Below, piece after piece: positions 9,920-20,871 of a DNA stretch of 64,000 bases. Source of the DNA: Saxidomus purpurata (Eukaryota > Mollusca > Bivalvia > Venerida > Veneridae); NCBI GenBank assembly GCA_022818135.1, contig JAFMSR010000005.1, positions 32,300,794 to 32,364,793 on the forward strand. Direction: 5' to 3'. Both the position numbers and the translations under genes were made by a program. The first letter of the stretch is position 1; the number at the start of each line of letters is the position of its first letter. The notes under the pieces are model-generated. The model had not been told where the DNA came from, did not search any database, and saw only the letters and a program-made list of their open reading frames with translations.

Positions 9920-10545
9920 AAGAATTTTACAGAGGAAGACATGCTCTACATGTAACATACATTTTCAACGGAATATAAAACGTGAAGTAACTATTATGTT
10001 GAGTGCACATTGTATGCCTGGTTATATTTGCATAGCTTAAAGTAGATAGGTAGAAATTTTGAGGAAAATAAATAATTTTGCGAAATAATTAAGTTATGGT
10101 TTTTATTTTCATTCTCACATTAGTAAGTTAAAACTCCTAAATATCTTATATTGTATGCGAATGTTTTATGCTCATAAATAATGTAAGTTTTTGACGATGA
10201 AAAGACATTTCTTTCATTGGACTTTAAGTATGAATATTAATTTCTGCCAACATATGGCATACTTCATCCTCACTAGGCGATGTAAACGTGTAGCTTTATA
10301 TGTATATATCACTGCGTTGTAGATGTGTATTTTTTTAATTCTATATCTTTTTTTTCCTTTTCGTGCCCCAGTCAGATGACTTGGGTAACACCATTTATTT
10401 CCTCGTGACATGACAAATAAAGGGTCGAGGCCATCCCTCTATTCATCTTACAAATATAAGGAAAAAAAATAATAATATGCATTTTAACAACCATGATAGA
10501 GTGCATATACAATTAAATATTTCAAACAATTCAATTCTATATCTT
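9920..10545. other. AT-rich spacer
   Basis: No gene, repeat family or splice-bounded exon was recognised; it probably lies downstream of the unknown gene. Confidence 0.4.
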
Positions 10546-10548
10546 ATT

Positions 10549-11235
10549 CGATCACCTTAGCACGAAGTGCTCAAGGGTAAGCTATTTTGGCCAACGTTGT
10601 CCGTCCGTCAAACTGTTCTTGTAAACACTATAGAAACCACCATTTTAGTCCAATTTTAATGAAACCCTGTACTCACTTTCGTGAATTCTCGGTCTAGTCC
10701 GATACTTGGTCATCTAGAATTAAAAAACTAGGTCATTAGGTCAAGTTATAGAAAAAAATAAAGCACTCTTAAAGCCCTCTAGAGGCCCTTTTTCTACCTG
10801 ATCTACATGAAACTTAATCAGCATGTTTGTCTTTATATTATCTAGGTTAACTTTGAATTAAGGTCACTGAGGGTAAAAAACTAGGTCACCGGGTCAAATT
10901 GTAGAAAAACAGTGAAAGCATTTAGGAGGCCACGTTTATTTCCCAGTCATCATGAAAATTGGTCAGAATGTTTGTCTCAATGATTTCTAGGTCAAGTTTG
11001 AATGTTGGTCATCAGGGATCAAAACCAGTCACACAGTCAAATAAAAAACATTGTTTACATTCTAGAAGTAACATTTATATCCCAATCTTCATGAAAATTA
11101 GCCAGAATGTCTATCTCAATGAGTTCCAAGGGGTGTTCGAATCTGGATCACCTGAGGTAACAAACTAGGTCACACAGTCAAATTATAGAAACACATTGTT
11201 AACGCTCTAGATGCCACATTTAGTATCCAGTCATC
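10549..11235 (+). repeat. Dispersed element with internal ~115-bp repeats
   Basis: It starts with a diverged hairpin phrase (CACCTTAGCACGAAGTGCTC) followed by TCCGTCCGTC. It then repeats a block containing 'CTAGGTCACCGGGTCAAATT', 'GAAAATTGGTCAGAATGTTT' and 'TCTAGGTCAAGTTTGAAT' about four times. This is a common repeat style in bivalve genomes. The open frame at 10959-11168 is a by-product. Confidence 0.75.
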
Positions 11236-11944
11236 ATGAGAAATTGTCAGAATATATGTCTCAATAATGAATGTAAACGTGTACGAGATAGTAAATTGAA
11301 AATGTAGCGGTGGTACAAAACGATCCATAAATTACATAACTGCTTAGTTGAAGATGTATGCATTTTTACAGGCGGGCAGTCAACTAACCATTGTTCTTCG
11401 AAACGACCAGTGCTAGAACCACATCTACCGTAAGAAGCTGTCAACTTTCTCCTAACATCTCATATAAAGACATGGTCGGTAGTATAATATACCTAGAATA
11501 CACAGAGCGGCAGACTCTATACCTCTCGGCAACATGTTAGATTTTGTTTTCATTCAGATTGTTGATAGTCGCGACCGACCCTGGGATATCTCCCCGGGTG
11601 AACTGGCCTAGACTTCTGACAGGTGCATGTTGAGGAAACACACAGAGATACAAAGGAATCCCGATACCAGACCCTAACGATTTTACGAATAAGCCCCTTG
11701 GTTCTGTTACGTGCCCGGTGTATAGCATCGATACACCTGAAACTACCTCAGGGTTTTAACCAGTTCATCTTTAGATGGGTGGGAAACACTGAAAAGCGTT
11801 TCTGAATTTTCCAGTGCCCCAGCCGAAAATCGGACCTGGGGCCCCCGGATTGGTAGTCCAGAGAACGAACCACTCGACAACCGCGCCTGAATTATATCCT
11901 ATACAGACTAAATAACTTCAAGTGTTACAAGAGCACGATATGTC

Positions 11945-12345
11945 TGTTTACAATAAACAGAGCGGCAGTCTCTATACCGCTCGGTGACAACGATGTTAAA
12001 ATTATATCCGAAACAGACTAAAATAACTTGTTACACAATACACAGAGCGGTAGTCTCTATACCGCTCGGCGACAACGATGTTAGAATTTTATCCCAAACA
12101 GACTAAAATAACTTGTTATACAATACACAGAGCGGTAGACTCTATACCTCTTGGCGACAACGATTTTAGAAGTATATCCCGAATAGACTAAATAACTTGT
12201 TATACAATACACAGAGCGGTAGACTCTATACCTCTCAACGACAACTATGTTAGAATTATATCCTATATACATACTAAATAACTTGTTATACAATATACAG
12301 AGCGGCAGTCTTTACACCTCTCGGCGACAACGATATTAGAATTAT
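11945..12345 (+). repeat. Satellite, ~85-bp unit, five tandem copies with degenerate flanks
   Basis: The phrase AGCGG(T/C)AG(A/T)CTCTATACC recurs at 11961, 12046, 12131, 12215 and 12301, giving an 85-bp period. Each unit ends in 'AGACTAAATAACTTGTTA'-like sequence. Degenerate copies follow near 12390, 12700 and 12768. Copy A keeps only one unit-like stretch (about 1470-1520), so the array expanded after the duplication. Confidence 0.8.
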
Positions 12346-13260
12346 ATCCTATATAGACTAAATAACTTTAATAAGTTGACTAATAATACAATACATTGAT
12401 CGGCAGACTCTGTTCGTTTTGTCCTACAACTATGTTAGCTTTGTATGCTAGTGTGTATAGATAGTAAATAACTTTGTGTGTATACATGATTTTCTGTGCG
12501 GCGGTCTTTGCGCGTGTCTGTGCGACATTGATGTGTGAGTGTGTATGCTATTTCATATGGGTGACTAAATAGCTTTTTTGGGGAGGCTGCCTAATAATAC
12601 ATGGCATACCTGTTTGATCGTCATTGTTTTTATACCTCTCGGCGACAACGATGCCAGAATTATATCCTAACAGACTTAATAACGTGTTATACAAGACAGA
12701 GCGGTAGCCTTTATACCTCACGGCGACACCGACTTTAGCATTACATCATACTTGTTATACAATACACAGGCGGCAGACTCTATACCTCTCTGCGACAAAG
12801 ATGTTAGAATTATTTTCCGTATAGACTAAATAACTACCGCGTTACTTCTGCTTCATGCTAATTTTCAAGTAATCTATTCTTTTCCTTTTTGTTTTTATTA
12901 TCATCTTCGATTATTTCCATCGTTTATCAGATGTTATACGCAATATCGTTAGAGACAATGTGCCCAAACCAGTCTTTTAGCGTGGATTTACCCAGCCAGA
13001 AGCATTTCTGAAAGAATTTCTTTTAAGCTTAAAGACCATTCTAGTGTCACTTAATTATTTTATCCATAGAGGTCTAAACCTGTAGCTCAAAAAGAAAAGT
13101 ATAAAATAAAGAAATCCAAATTTTCTTTACAATGTTTCTTTTAGTGCCCATTTTCACCTTTCATCACATTATTACAGACAGAGGCAACAGGAAAGCGACC
13201 CATTTTTGTGAAATAAACTAATTCATCAACAGTTGTATCCCTTCAAAATTTACTACAGGT
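12346..13260. repeat. Degenerate satellite tail and duplication flank
   Basis: Scattered remnants of the 85-bp unit continue to about 12840. From about 12830 the sequence matches copy A (TTACTTCTGCTTCAT), and from 13085 it matches 4195-4420. No coding exon was recognised. Confidence 0.55.
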
Positions 13261-13725
13261 AGACGTGTTTTTTTTGTTAAATGGACATTATCCTCAAGGA
13301 CATTATACCCTTGGCTCAATTTTTTTACACATGAGGACATTGTCCCCTTTATACATTTGCAAAGGAGGACATTATCCCCTGGATGATTTTGCATGGGAGA
13401 ACATTATCCCCTTCTCCCTAGTACATTACCCCTTCATATATATGTTAATGTCACCAATATTGATATCATCAGCATCAAAAGTAAAAATAAATAGACTGAT
13501 TTAAGAAATTCTTATCCAAAAATGAACAATAATTGTAATTTGTATTATACAGTAGTCAATAGTCATGCAAGAAGTAATTAGATATAAAAAACATTACAGC
13601 AGCTCTTTGTAGAATCAAATTAGTTTGTTCACACCTTTTATATATAGACAGTGTTCCTAAAACTAGATGGGTGTTCAGTAGAACACGTGTGTCGCCCTCT
13701 TACGCTTTGTCAGAATAACCAATAA

Positions 13726-14360
13726 TTTTGTGACAAAATCTAAGCACAAAAAGGGCATAACTCTGTCAAATATGACCTTGACCAGCAACATTTGGCGGCA
13801 TCATGACACTTATGTCATAAGCAATACAATTTGAAAGTTTGATGAAGAAATCTTAAGAAATGGCAAAGTTATAGCCAACATTAAGTTTTCGTGACAAAAT
13901 CTAAGTACAAAAAGGGGCATAACTCTGTCAAATATGACGTTGACCTACAAAATTTGGCGGCATCACAACCCTTTTGACATAAGCAATACAATTTGAAAGT
14001 TTGATAAAGAAATATTAAGAAATGGCAAAGTTACAGCAAACATCTAAGTATAAAAAGGGGCATAACTCTGTCGAATATGACCTTGACCTACACAATTTGG
14101 CAGCATCACAACCCTTATGTCATAAGCAATGCAATTTGAAAGTTAGATAAAGAAATCTTAAGAAATGGCAAAGTTATAGTCAACGTTAAGTTTTCGTGAC
14201 AAAATCTAAGTACAAAAAGGGGCATAACTCTGTCAAATATGACCTTGACCTACAAAATTTGGCGGCATCATGACTCTATTGTCATAAGCAATACAAGTGT
14301 AAATTTTGATGAAGAAATCTTAAGAAATGGCAAAGTTATAGCCAACGTTAAGTTTGTGTG
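13726..14360 (+). repeat. Four tandem ~160-190-bp units inside the element
   Basis: Each unit has AAAAAGGGGCATAACTCTGT, then ATATGACCTTGACCTACA, a 'TTTGGCGGCATCA' phrase and 'TCTTAAGAAATGGCAAAGTT'. The third junction lost part of the unit. These are internal repeats of a bivalve-type dispersed element. Confidence 0.85.
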
Positions 14361-14402
14361 ACGGACGGACGGACGGACCGACGGACGGACGGACGGACGG
14401 AC
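14361..14402 (+). repeat. GACG microsatellite
   Basis: About ten GACG tetramers with one GACC variant, immediately after the last internal repeat unit. Confidence 0.95.
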
Positions 14403-15530
14403 AAAGCGATCCCTTTGTATCGCATTTTCTCCGAAAACACTCTACAAATTAGTCATTGTATTACATTCAAAAAGAATTATTTTCAAAAGGCTATTGTCCT
14501 AGGATGAATGAGTTAATATCAACATATGCAACATATAGAAGGGGCTAATGTCTTCCTAAGCAAACTCATCAAGGGGATAATGTCCTAGGAAGAAGGGGAT
14601 TATATTCATCAAGGGATAATATTTTCCTTTGCAAAGTTTTGTTTTACGGATACGGAGTGAGGGCAAAAACTAAAAAAATCCTAGTCACATCGGCCTAATA
14701 GACATTTTGAACTTGATATTGAATGTGAATAGCATCAAAATAACAGATTCAAATCAAGTCAAGACATCAAATAGTTTTGGTTTCTGAAACCAACTAATCG
14801 CAATTAGTATTTATCTAGAGTATCTCTTAAGAGTTTTTTCCTGGCGGTATCCTATCCTTTCAGGTGTTTTTGGCGCCAGGACGGTGCTCTCAAAGTTTTA
14901 CAAGTTTGACAAGTTTATTTTCTTTACAAACAGAAGGTCAAAGACCCATGCGATACATACAACATACATATGGGCACAGATATAGCAAAACCCGTCTTAA
15001 TGAGAAAAAATTCTATTTTTTTATTTTCATCAAGTTCAATCCTTTAAAAACACAAACTCGAACTAGTTAGCGCAAAGTATTAATTATTGACGGAAATATG
15101 ACGTTTTGTATGACATAGGTATTGATGTGAAACAAACGTAATTTTGACGTCTTAATCGTACTTCTAACTCCTCATCCATCGCTTATTATATACACACCAT
15201 TTAGAAAATGACCGTCACCACTGCAAAATCGAAACACGTTTTAAAAGTTTCCTGCTTTTTCCAAAAATCATAATCATTTCAAAGCGGATTTCCCGATTAC
15301 GTCATCGATGTCAATAAGACGGGTTATTCAATATATGTATATATATATATGCCAGTGTATAATACAATAACATCTTCACATGTAATACACATATTAACAA
15401 GCACACTCTGTAACATATTTTTATCGTTTTAGTTCAAACTTCTGTATTTGCGCCTTATTCTACAATCTGGGCTAAAGAAAAATAATACATGTAATAATTT
15501 TTATTTTTTACCTAATCTAAATAACAAGAT

Positions 15531-15791
15531 ATGTGCATTGTAATTGAAAATATTAGAAAATCTGTAAAGAACATAGTTAATTTTTATATTGCCCATTATA
15601 CATGTAATTCCATGCATTATACTGTCCATGTTGACCAGCTTGCCGAAACCGAAATACAAAACCAGTCTATGGAGATTGAAAAGATAATTGTGACTGGTAT
15701 GATTGATTTTATATTTCCACTTCCGCCTGGTCTTGATGAACAAAAAGTAAAAGACCAGCTCAAGAAAATAACATGCAACTTGCTGCTATAG
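15531..15791 (+). CDS. Open frame of 86 codons, doubtful
   Basis: The ATG-initiated frame has a protein-like second half (EIEKIIVTGMIDFIFPLPPG, then LDEQKVKDQLKKI). It lies in the block present only in copy B (14900-15773), with its stop just past the point where homology to copy A resumes. No promoter, homologue or splice support was seen, so it may be chance or part of an inserted element. A short (AT)n tract lies upstream at about 15335-15351. Confidence 0.2.
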   Translation: MCIVIENIRKSVKNIVNFYIAHYTCNSMHYTVHVDQLAETEIQNQSMEIEKIIVTGMIDFIFPLPPGLDEQKVKDQLKKITCNLLL

Positions 15792-16072
15792 TTTGAATGC
15801 ACAGAAATTAATGAAACCTGGGGTTATGAATATGCATCACAAAATGTCCTCAGTGTAGGCTAATATAAATAGATTAGCGGATTAAAGCAACTTTAAATAA
15901 CGAAATGTGTACTTGTATTCACTTGACTCGGACAAATAAACCTTGTATCGGGAAACGAACAGTTCAAATTATTGCATTTTGCACAAGTGCGTTCAGCAGG
16001 TGTGTATAAGCACTTTATAAACTTTATAGAGGTTATTTTTATAAAACTATTTTTGTCTGTCCTTGGAAAACC

Positions 16073-16645
16073 AGACTGTTTATTTTTAGCTAGAATGTAG
16101 TACATGTAGTTTGCTTTATAAAACTATTTTTGGCCGTTCTTTGAAAAACCGGACTGCATATTTTTAGCTAAAATTGTAGGGAAATTCCGATAGATCGAAT
16201 ATTGCGTAAGAAAATTCCATTAGAAAGCACTCTCTAAATATATATTCCGTTACATTTATATGTATACCACAGTTACTGAGCTGTACTGTTGATAAATGGG
16301 AAGATATACGAGAAAAACTGTGATACTACGTATCACAGCGGGCCTAGAAAAAAAGCTTTCATGTAAATATTTCAAAATGGGAGAAGCAAATAAACTTTAA
16401 AACTGTTTATTTTTAGCTAGAATGTAGTATATGTAGTTTCCTTTATAAAACTATTTTTGGCCGTTCTTTGAAAAACCGGACTGCATATTTTTAGCTAAAA
16501 TTGTAGGGAAATTCCGATAGATCGAATATTGCGTAAGAAAATTCCATTAGAAAGCATGTGCACTCTCTAAATATATATTCCGTTACATTTATATGTATAC
16601 CACAGTTACTGAGCTGTACTGTTGATAAATGGGAAGATATATGAT
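16073..16645 (+). repeat. Direct duplication of the upstream region of the second His/Cys gene
   Basis: The stretch 16073-16308 recurs at 16400-16641 at an offset of 327-333 bp. The only length change is a 6-bp insertion after 'AGAAAGC'. Between the copies lies about 90 bp of unrelated sequence containing a near-palindrome (GTGATACTACGTATCAC). The same module is present once upstream of the first gene, so copy B has two tandem copies of a promoter-proximal module. Confidence 0.9.
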
Positions 16646-16715
16646 ATTTCAGATAGTTGAAATTTGATTAGAATTTTCACAGAGAAGTTAAAAGAGTAGG
16701 AATTAATTTGTTGAA
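16646..16715 (+). promoter_or_regulatory. 5' leader of the second His/Cys gene
   Basis: It shares 'AGATAGTTGAAATTTGATTA' with the first gene and then adds about 35 bp before the ATG (an 'AGAGAAGTTAAAAGAGTAGG' type of insertion). The ATG context is GAAATGG. Confidence 0.5.
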
Positions 16716-17427
16716 ATGGGTGATATGGACGAGGAACCATCTTTTCTCATGTTGTGGAACTCTTGTTCGTCGGTAACAGGATTCGGGCATATTTCTTTAC
16801 AACTTTCAAACAAGTGCTATATAAGTTTTTGGCCGAAGAAAGGTACCAAAAGTTGTGACATTACGACTGACAAATGCCCGGCTGAATGGTATTCGACTCT
16901 TAAAGATGAAGTTAACACCACTGGACACCCGGTGTCAATACCAATCTACGGGCTTGATGTTACCGCAATTAAAGCATGGTGGGAGACATTTATTAATGAA
17001 AAACCGAAATATGATCTCCGAGAGCAGAACTGTGCAGTTGTGGTATACCAGGCATTGTGTCAAGGATCTGAATGGTTTGAAAAGAATACCGGATGTTGTA
17101 CCGGTATAAAAACTCCGAAAAGAGTTTTCCAATATGTAGAGAAAGGATACAACATGAGACAAGAAGTAGGGTGCGGAAGCTCCTGCAAACATTGCATATC
17201 ATTATATCCTTACTTGGGAGTTGGATTTTTCAGCAGACACATTTACAAGATGATTTTGTCACTCTCATGTGCTTTAGAATTAATCAAACATGTGTATTAC
17301 CGGCTTAAACCGAACAAAAGTAGGGATAATTCCAAATGTCAATCGGACAGCTCCGCAAACACTGAGAAGGAAGTTTCTGAATTTATTGAGGATGTTACAA
17401 ACTGTATGGATTTACGTGAAACACCTG
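16716..17427 (+). CDS. Uncharacterised protein with LRAT/NlpC-P60-like His..Cys motifs, copy B (3' end in gap)
   Basis: The first 237 codons are readable and the rest is lost in a 500-N gap. The protein aligns without gaps to copy A, with about 45 differences by hand count. The key motifs are conserved: FGHISLQL (His25), YISFWP, YGLDVTAIKAWW and REQNCAVVVYQAL (Cys106). Differences are few in the motif core and concentrate at about residues 176-225, in the hydrophobic/basic segment and the tail. This suggests selection on the core. Copy B gains cysteines at residues 17, 126 and 152. The frame still open across the gap ends at 17946-17948, but whether the sequence after the gap belongs to this gene cannot be told. 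Confidence 0.8.
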
Positions 17428-17927
17428 NNNNNNNNNNNNNNNNNNNNNNNNNNNNNNNNNNNNNNNNNNNNNNNNNNNNNNNNNNNNNNNNNNNNNNNNN
17501 NNNNNNNNNNNNNNNNNNNNNNNNNNNNNNNNNNNNNNNNNNNNNNNNNNNNNNNNNNNNNNNNNNNNNNNNNNNNNNNNNNNNNNNNNNNNNNNNNNNN
17601 NNNNNNNNNNNNNNNNNNNNNNNNNNNNNNNNNNNNNNNNNNNNNNNNNNNNNNNNNNNNNNNNNNNNNNNNNNNNNNNNNNNNNNNNNNNNNNNNNNNN
17701 NNNNNNNNNNNNNNNNNNNNNNNNNNNNNNNNNNNNNNNNNNNNNNNNNNNNNNNNNNNNNNNNNNNNNNNNNNNNNNNNNNNNNNNNNNNNNNNNNNNN
17801 NNNNNNNNNNNNNNNNNNNNNNNNNNNNNNNNNNNNNNNNNNNNNNNNNNNNNNNNNNNNNNNNNNNNNNNNNNNNNNNNNNNNNNNNNNNNNNNNNNNN
17901 NNNNNNNNNNNNNNNNNNNNNNNNNNN
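17428..17927. other. Assembly gap of exactly 500 N
   Basis: The round length indicates a placeholder gap of unknown true size. It removes the C-terminus of copy B and any copy of the unknown exons seen downstream of copy A. Confidence 0.99.
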
Positions 17928-20775
17928 AAAATTCAACTTAAGCTGTAGATGGCATGAAAACAAGGTATGAACGTGAAAGATATGGCACAAACATGTTTTT
18001 TTTTCTCTTCTTCTTAACTTGCTTCCATACAATTTTGTACTGTATGACCAAATTCAAAGTTCTCTCAGAAATTGGAAAGTTTTATTCAAAACACCATGTA
18101 CACAAGTCTTAAATCATTTTTCTCTTGTTTTTTTGTTCTCTCACTGTTGGGAGAATGAAATGAGAATGGTTTATTTTATGAAAATAGCTAACACAACTAC
18201 AGATACAAAATTGAATGACTGAACGAAATAAATAAATGAATGCCTGTAATGTGACAGCCATTAAAATGACTGCTGAAAGCATGATAATAAAGGGCCTAAA
18301 AATATAACTCGATCTCTCTTACTATAGTTTTAAGATGATATTTTTGCCAGAATTTTTTTTTTTTTGAAACCTCTATTCTTTCAAAAACAACTAAAGAGAT
18401 CATTAATTAAACTCTGACCTCCTCATTAGAAACACTTCTTATTTCTATTTCAGTTTTCATTAGTATATTGTGAAATCCCAACAGAGAAAGGAATACATTT
18501 TGTACACTCATTACTATTTTATCTGAATTCTCCCACCCCTTTTCTTCATCCCGAAATACTGACGTCTCGAAAATATCTGCTATCTGATAATTCATTCTAT
18601 AAAATATAAGGTTGACTAATGTGCCCTTCTCTGACATTTTACTAGGCTAACACAAAGGCGACACCACTCCTATGCCAGTATTGCACTCTATATTCTCAGA
18701 AGATCGAAGTTTTTTTTGTCATTATTGCTTTAGTGAAACTGAAGAAGTACAGAGACAATCAGAAAACAAGGTAAGAGAAAAATTAAGTTCTATTTTTAAG
18801 CCTCATTGAAAAGCAAAGAAAATACTGGGATTGTTTTGAGAAAGACACACATATCTTGAAACATGAAAGAAGCCATTTTTTGCACAGACATTTGCATTGA
18901 AAACATTGCATCTGAACAGTCAGGTCTCACTAATTTAAATATCGGCAAAACTACCTTAAACCATGTGAAACACTGCTAAACCTACTGAACTATACACGCG
19001 GAAATGAACACGTAATAATTTCAAAACGTTAAACTGCTCTCTCCAATGACGATGTACTAGGAGCAAAAGGGAGCGGAATTTTAAAAAAATCCTAATCTAG
19101 CACTATTTACTTGGAATAAAAAACAAACAAAAAACTACACCTTAAGTTTGATCTTTAAATATTGCTTTTAATTCCATTTTATCATTTAAATATGAAGCAA
19201 AATGGTAAATTATCAAACCTTTCACTGTCATACTTGAAATACAATCTCAACTTAACTTACAATATTACATATTCATTTCAGCCTTTTCTGTCCTTAATAA
19301 AAAAACTACAGATTTACAATATCTAAGAAATCACTAACCATACCAATAATATTGTAATAATAGTAAGGCAGTTGTACAGCACTGGGTATTTGTAAACTTT
19401 ACAAAACTATTCTAAAATAACAGAGTTTTTGTACAAAATACCAGTAACAAAGAAAAAATGGGAAATACTACAACAGCACTATTACTTATTTGCAGGCGAT
19501 ACTGGTGATAACAAAAGGCCAGAGGTGAGCTTGACAAGAGTAAATCAATGCGGATTCTACATGAAAAGGGGAATGTGCTTATTATTCAGAGCGGAAAATG
19601 AGGGTAAGGAATCTCTTCATATTCACTAAGATTGTCTGCGAGTACTGACAAAATCATTAAACATAGTTTTCTATTTTTAATTTATTTTTTTTTAATTTTC
19701 ATATCAAATATGCTGAACCTTTTTATCCCTAGATTATCACCTTACTTTGTCATTGTAATTTTGTTATTGTCTAGTTTGGGTAATGTAACAAAAACTGAAA
19801 AATATGATATATTCCGTGCCAATATTAGATAATGGAGGTCATTCTCTTGCCCTATTAGAAGCTTAAATTCTCTTTAATAGATTTGTCTGTGTGTCTTGTA
19901 ACTGAATTTTCTTTGAATGTACAGGGAGTTAGTGTTCTAACGGGCAAATAATACAAAAGTTATATTAAACTGGATAAAAACATTGACAAAACGCAGACAG
20001 ATATTTCAGTTGTCGACAATCTAGGGATAATCTTAAATTTTACAAACCAGCTCACCTTTCTAATAAGAACAAGTGTACCTCTAATGCTCTAAAGTCAGCA
20101 TACCGAGCGGTAACTAAGTTCCCAGTAATAAAACAAAACTGTGAGTAGTAACACACTATATATGGATTATCAACACCATGCAAAAAGTAACTTTTACAAA
20201 AGCCACACATTAGAATGTTATGAGATTCTACAACATTTGATTATGACACTTTGATACTTGTATCTATTTTTTCATAAAACAAATGACCGAATTGCTTCTA
20301 ATCAAAACTGTTTGTCACTCCTGTTTATACCAACAAATAAAATAGTGTTTATTGTTTATATGATACACATATATAACAGCAATGGTTTAGATAATACTGG
20401 CTTTCCTAAAAGCAGCTTCGACTATTTCATCATCTTTTACAAAAGCTGCAAAAAAGTTAATGTAGATTGTATAATATCCAAAAGCCAGTCGCATAACAGT
20501 GCTTTTACAAAGCTAGAGAAATACCAAATCTGATTTTTTTTTTACTGGAATACTCTTTGATTATCTGTGTATATGTACATTTGCTTAAAGTAACAGTTTT
20601 CCATACTTCTATATAAATCCAAACACTGTAACATTAAGGAACAAATGGCAACGTTAGATGATACATAAAACTGGGTGTTGCAATAGCACATGAGCTGATT
20701 GAATCTGTGTACGTGTTATTGGTCCCGCACATTTTGCTATATACATGTCACGTTAACTCTTCTCTCGTCGGAAAT
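17928..20775 (-). other. Probable stathmin 3' UTR and downstream region
   Basis: AT-rich sequence downstream of the stathmin stop. Several minus-strand AATAAA signals are present (for example near 19682 and 18088), so the transcript end cannot be fixed. A 76-codon minus-strand frame at 18407-18637 looks mildly protein-like but has no splice or homology support. Nothing else was recognised. Confidence 0.45.
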
Positions 20776-20871
20776 TTACTGATCAGCTTCCTCAGCATCA
20801 GGACTCACTTCTCCGCCATCCTCTGTTTTCAGTGTTGACTTGTTTTTTCTCACTTCTTCAATTTTCTTCTC
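20776..20871 (-). CDS. STMN: Stathmin exon 6, C-terminus
   Basis: The acceptor is AATTTCAG. It encodes 31 residues beginning EKKIEEVRKNK and ending in an acidic tail (SPDAEEADQ), then TAA. It closely parallels the vertebrate stathmin end, KHIEEVRKNKESKDPADE. Confidence 0.93.
   Translation of the reverse strand, partial: EKKIEEVRKNKSTLKTEDGGEVSPDAEEADQ

Larger units (their letters stand above)
13264..14645. mobile_element. Composite element with opposed GGACATTATCCCC arrays
   Basis: The left side (13270-13450) has about five spaced copies of (A)GGACATTATCCCC. The right side (14490-14640) has four or five copies of the reverse complement, GGGGATAATGTCCT. 'TTTGCAAAGGA' also occurs on the left and 'TCCTTTGCAAAG' on the right, so the two sides form diverged inverted ends. 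Between them lies a block of repeats and a GACG microsatellite. The block is absent from copy A, so it was inserted after the duplication or lost from A. No transposase was seen. Confidence 0.6.

Noticed and set aside
18407..18637. A 76-codon minus-strand frame downstream of stathmin
   Set aside because: It lies in the probable 3' UTR, without splice sites or a recognised domain.
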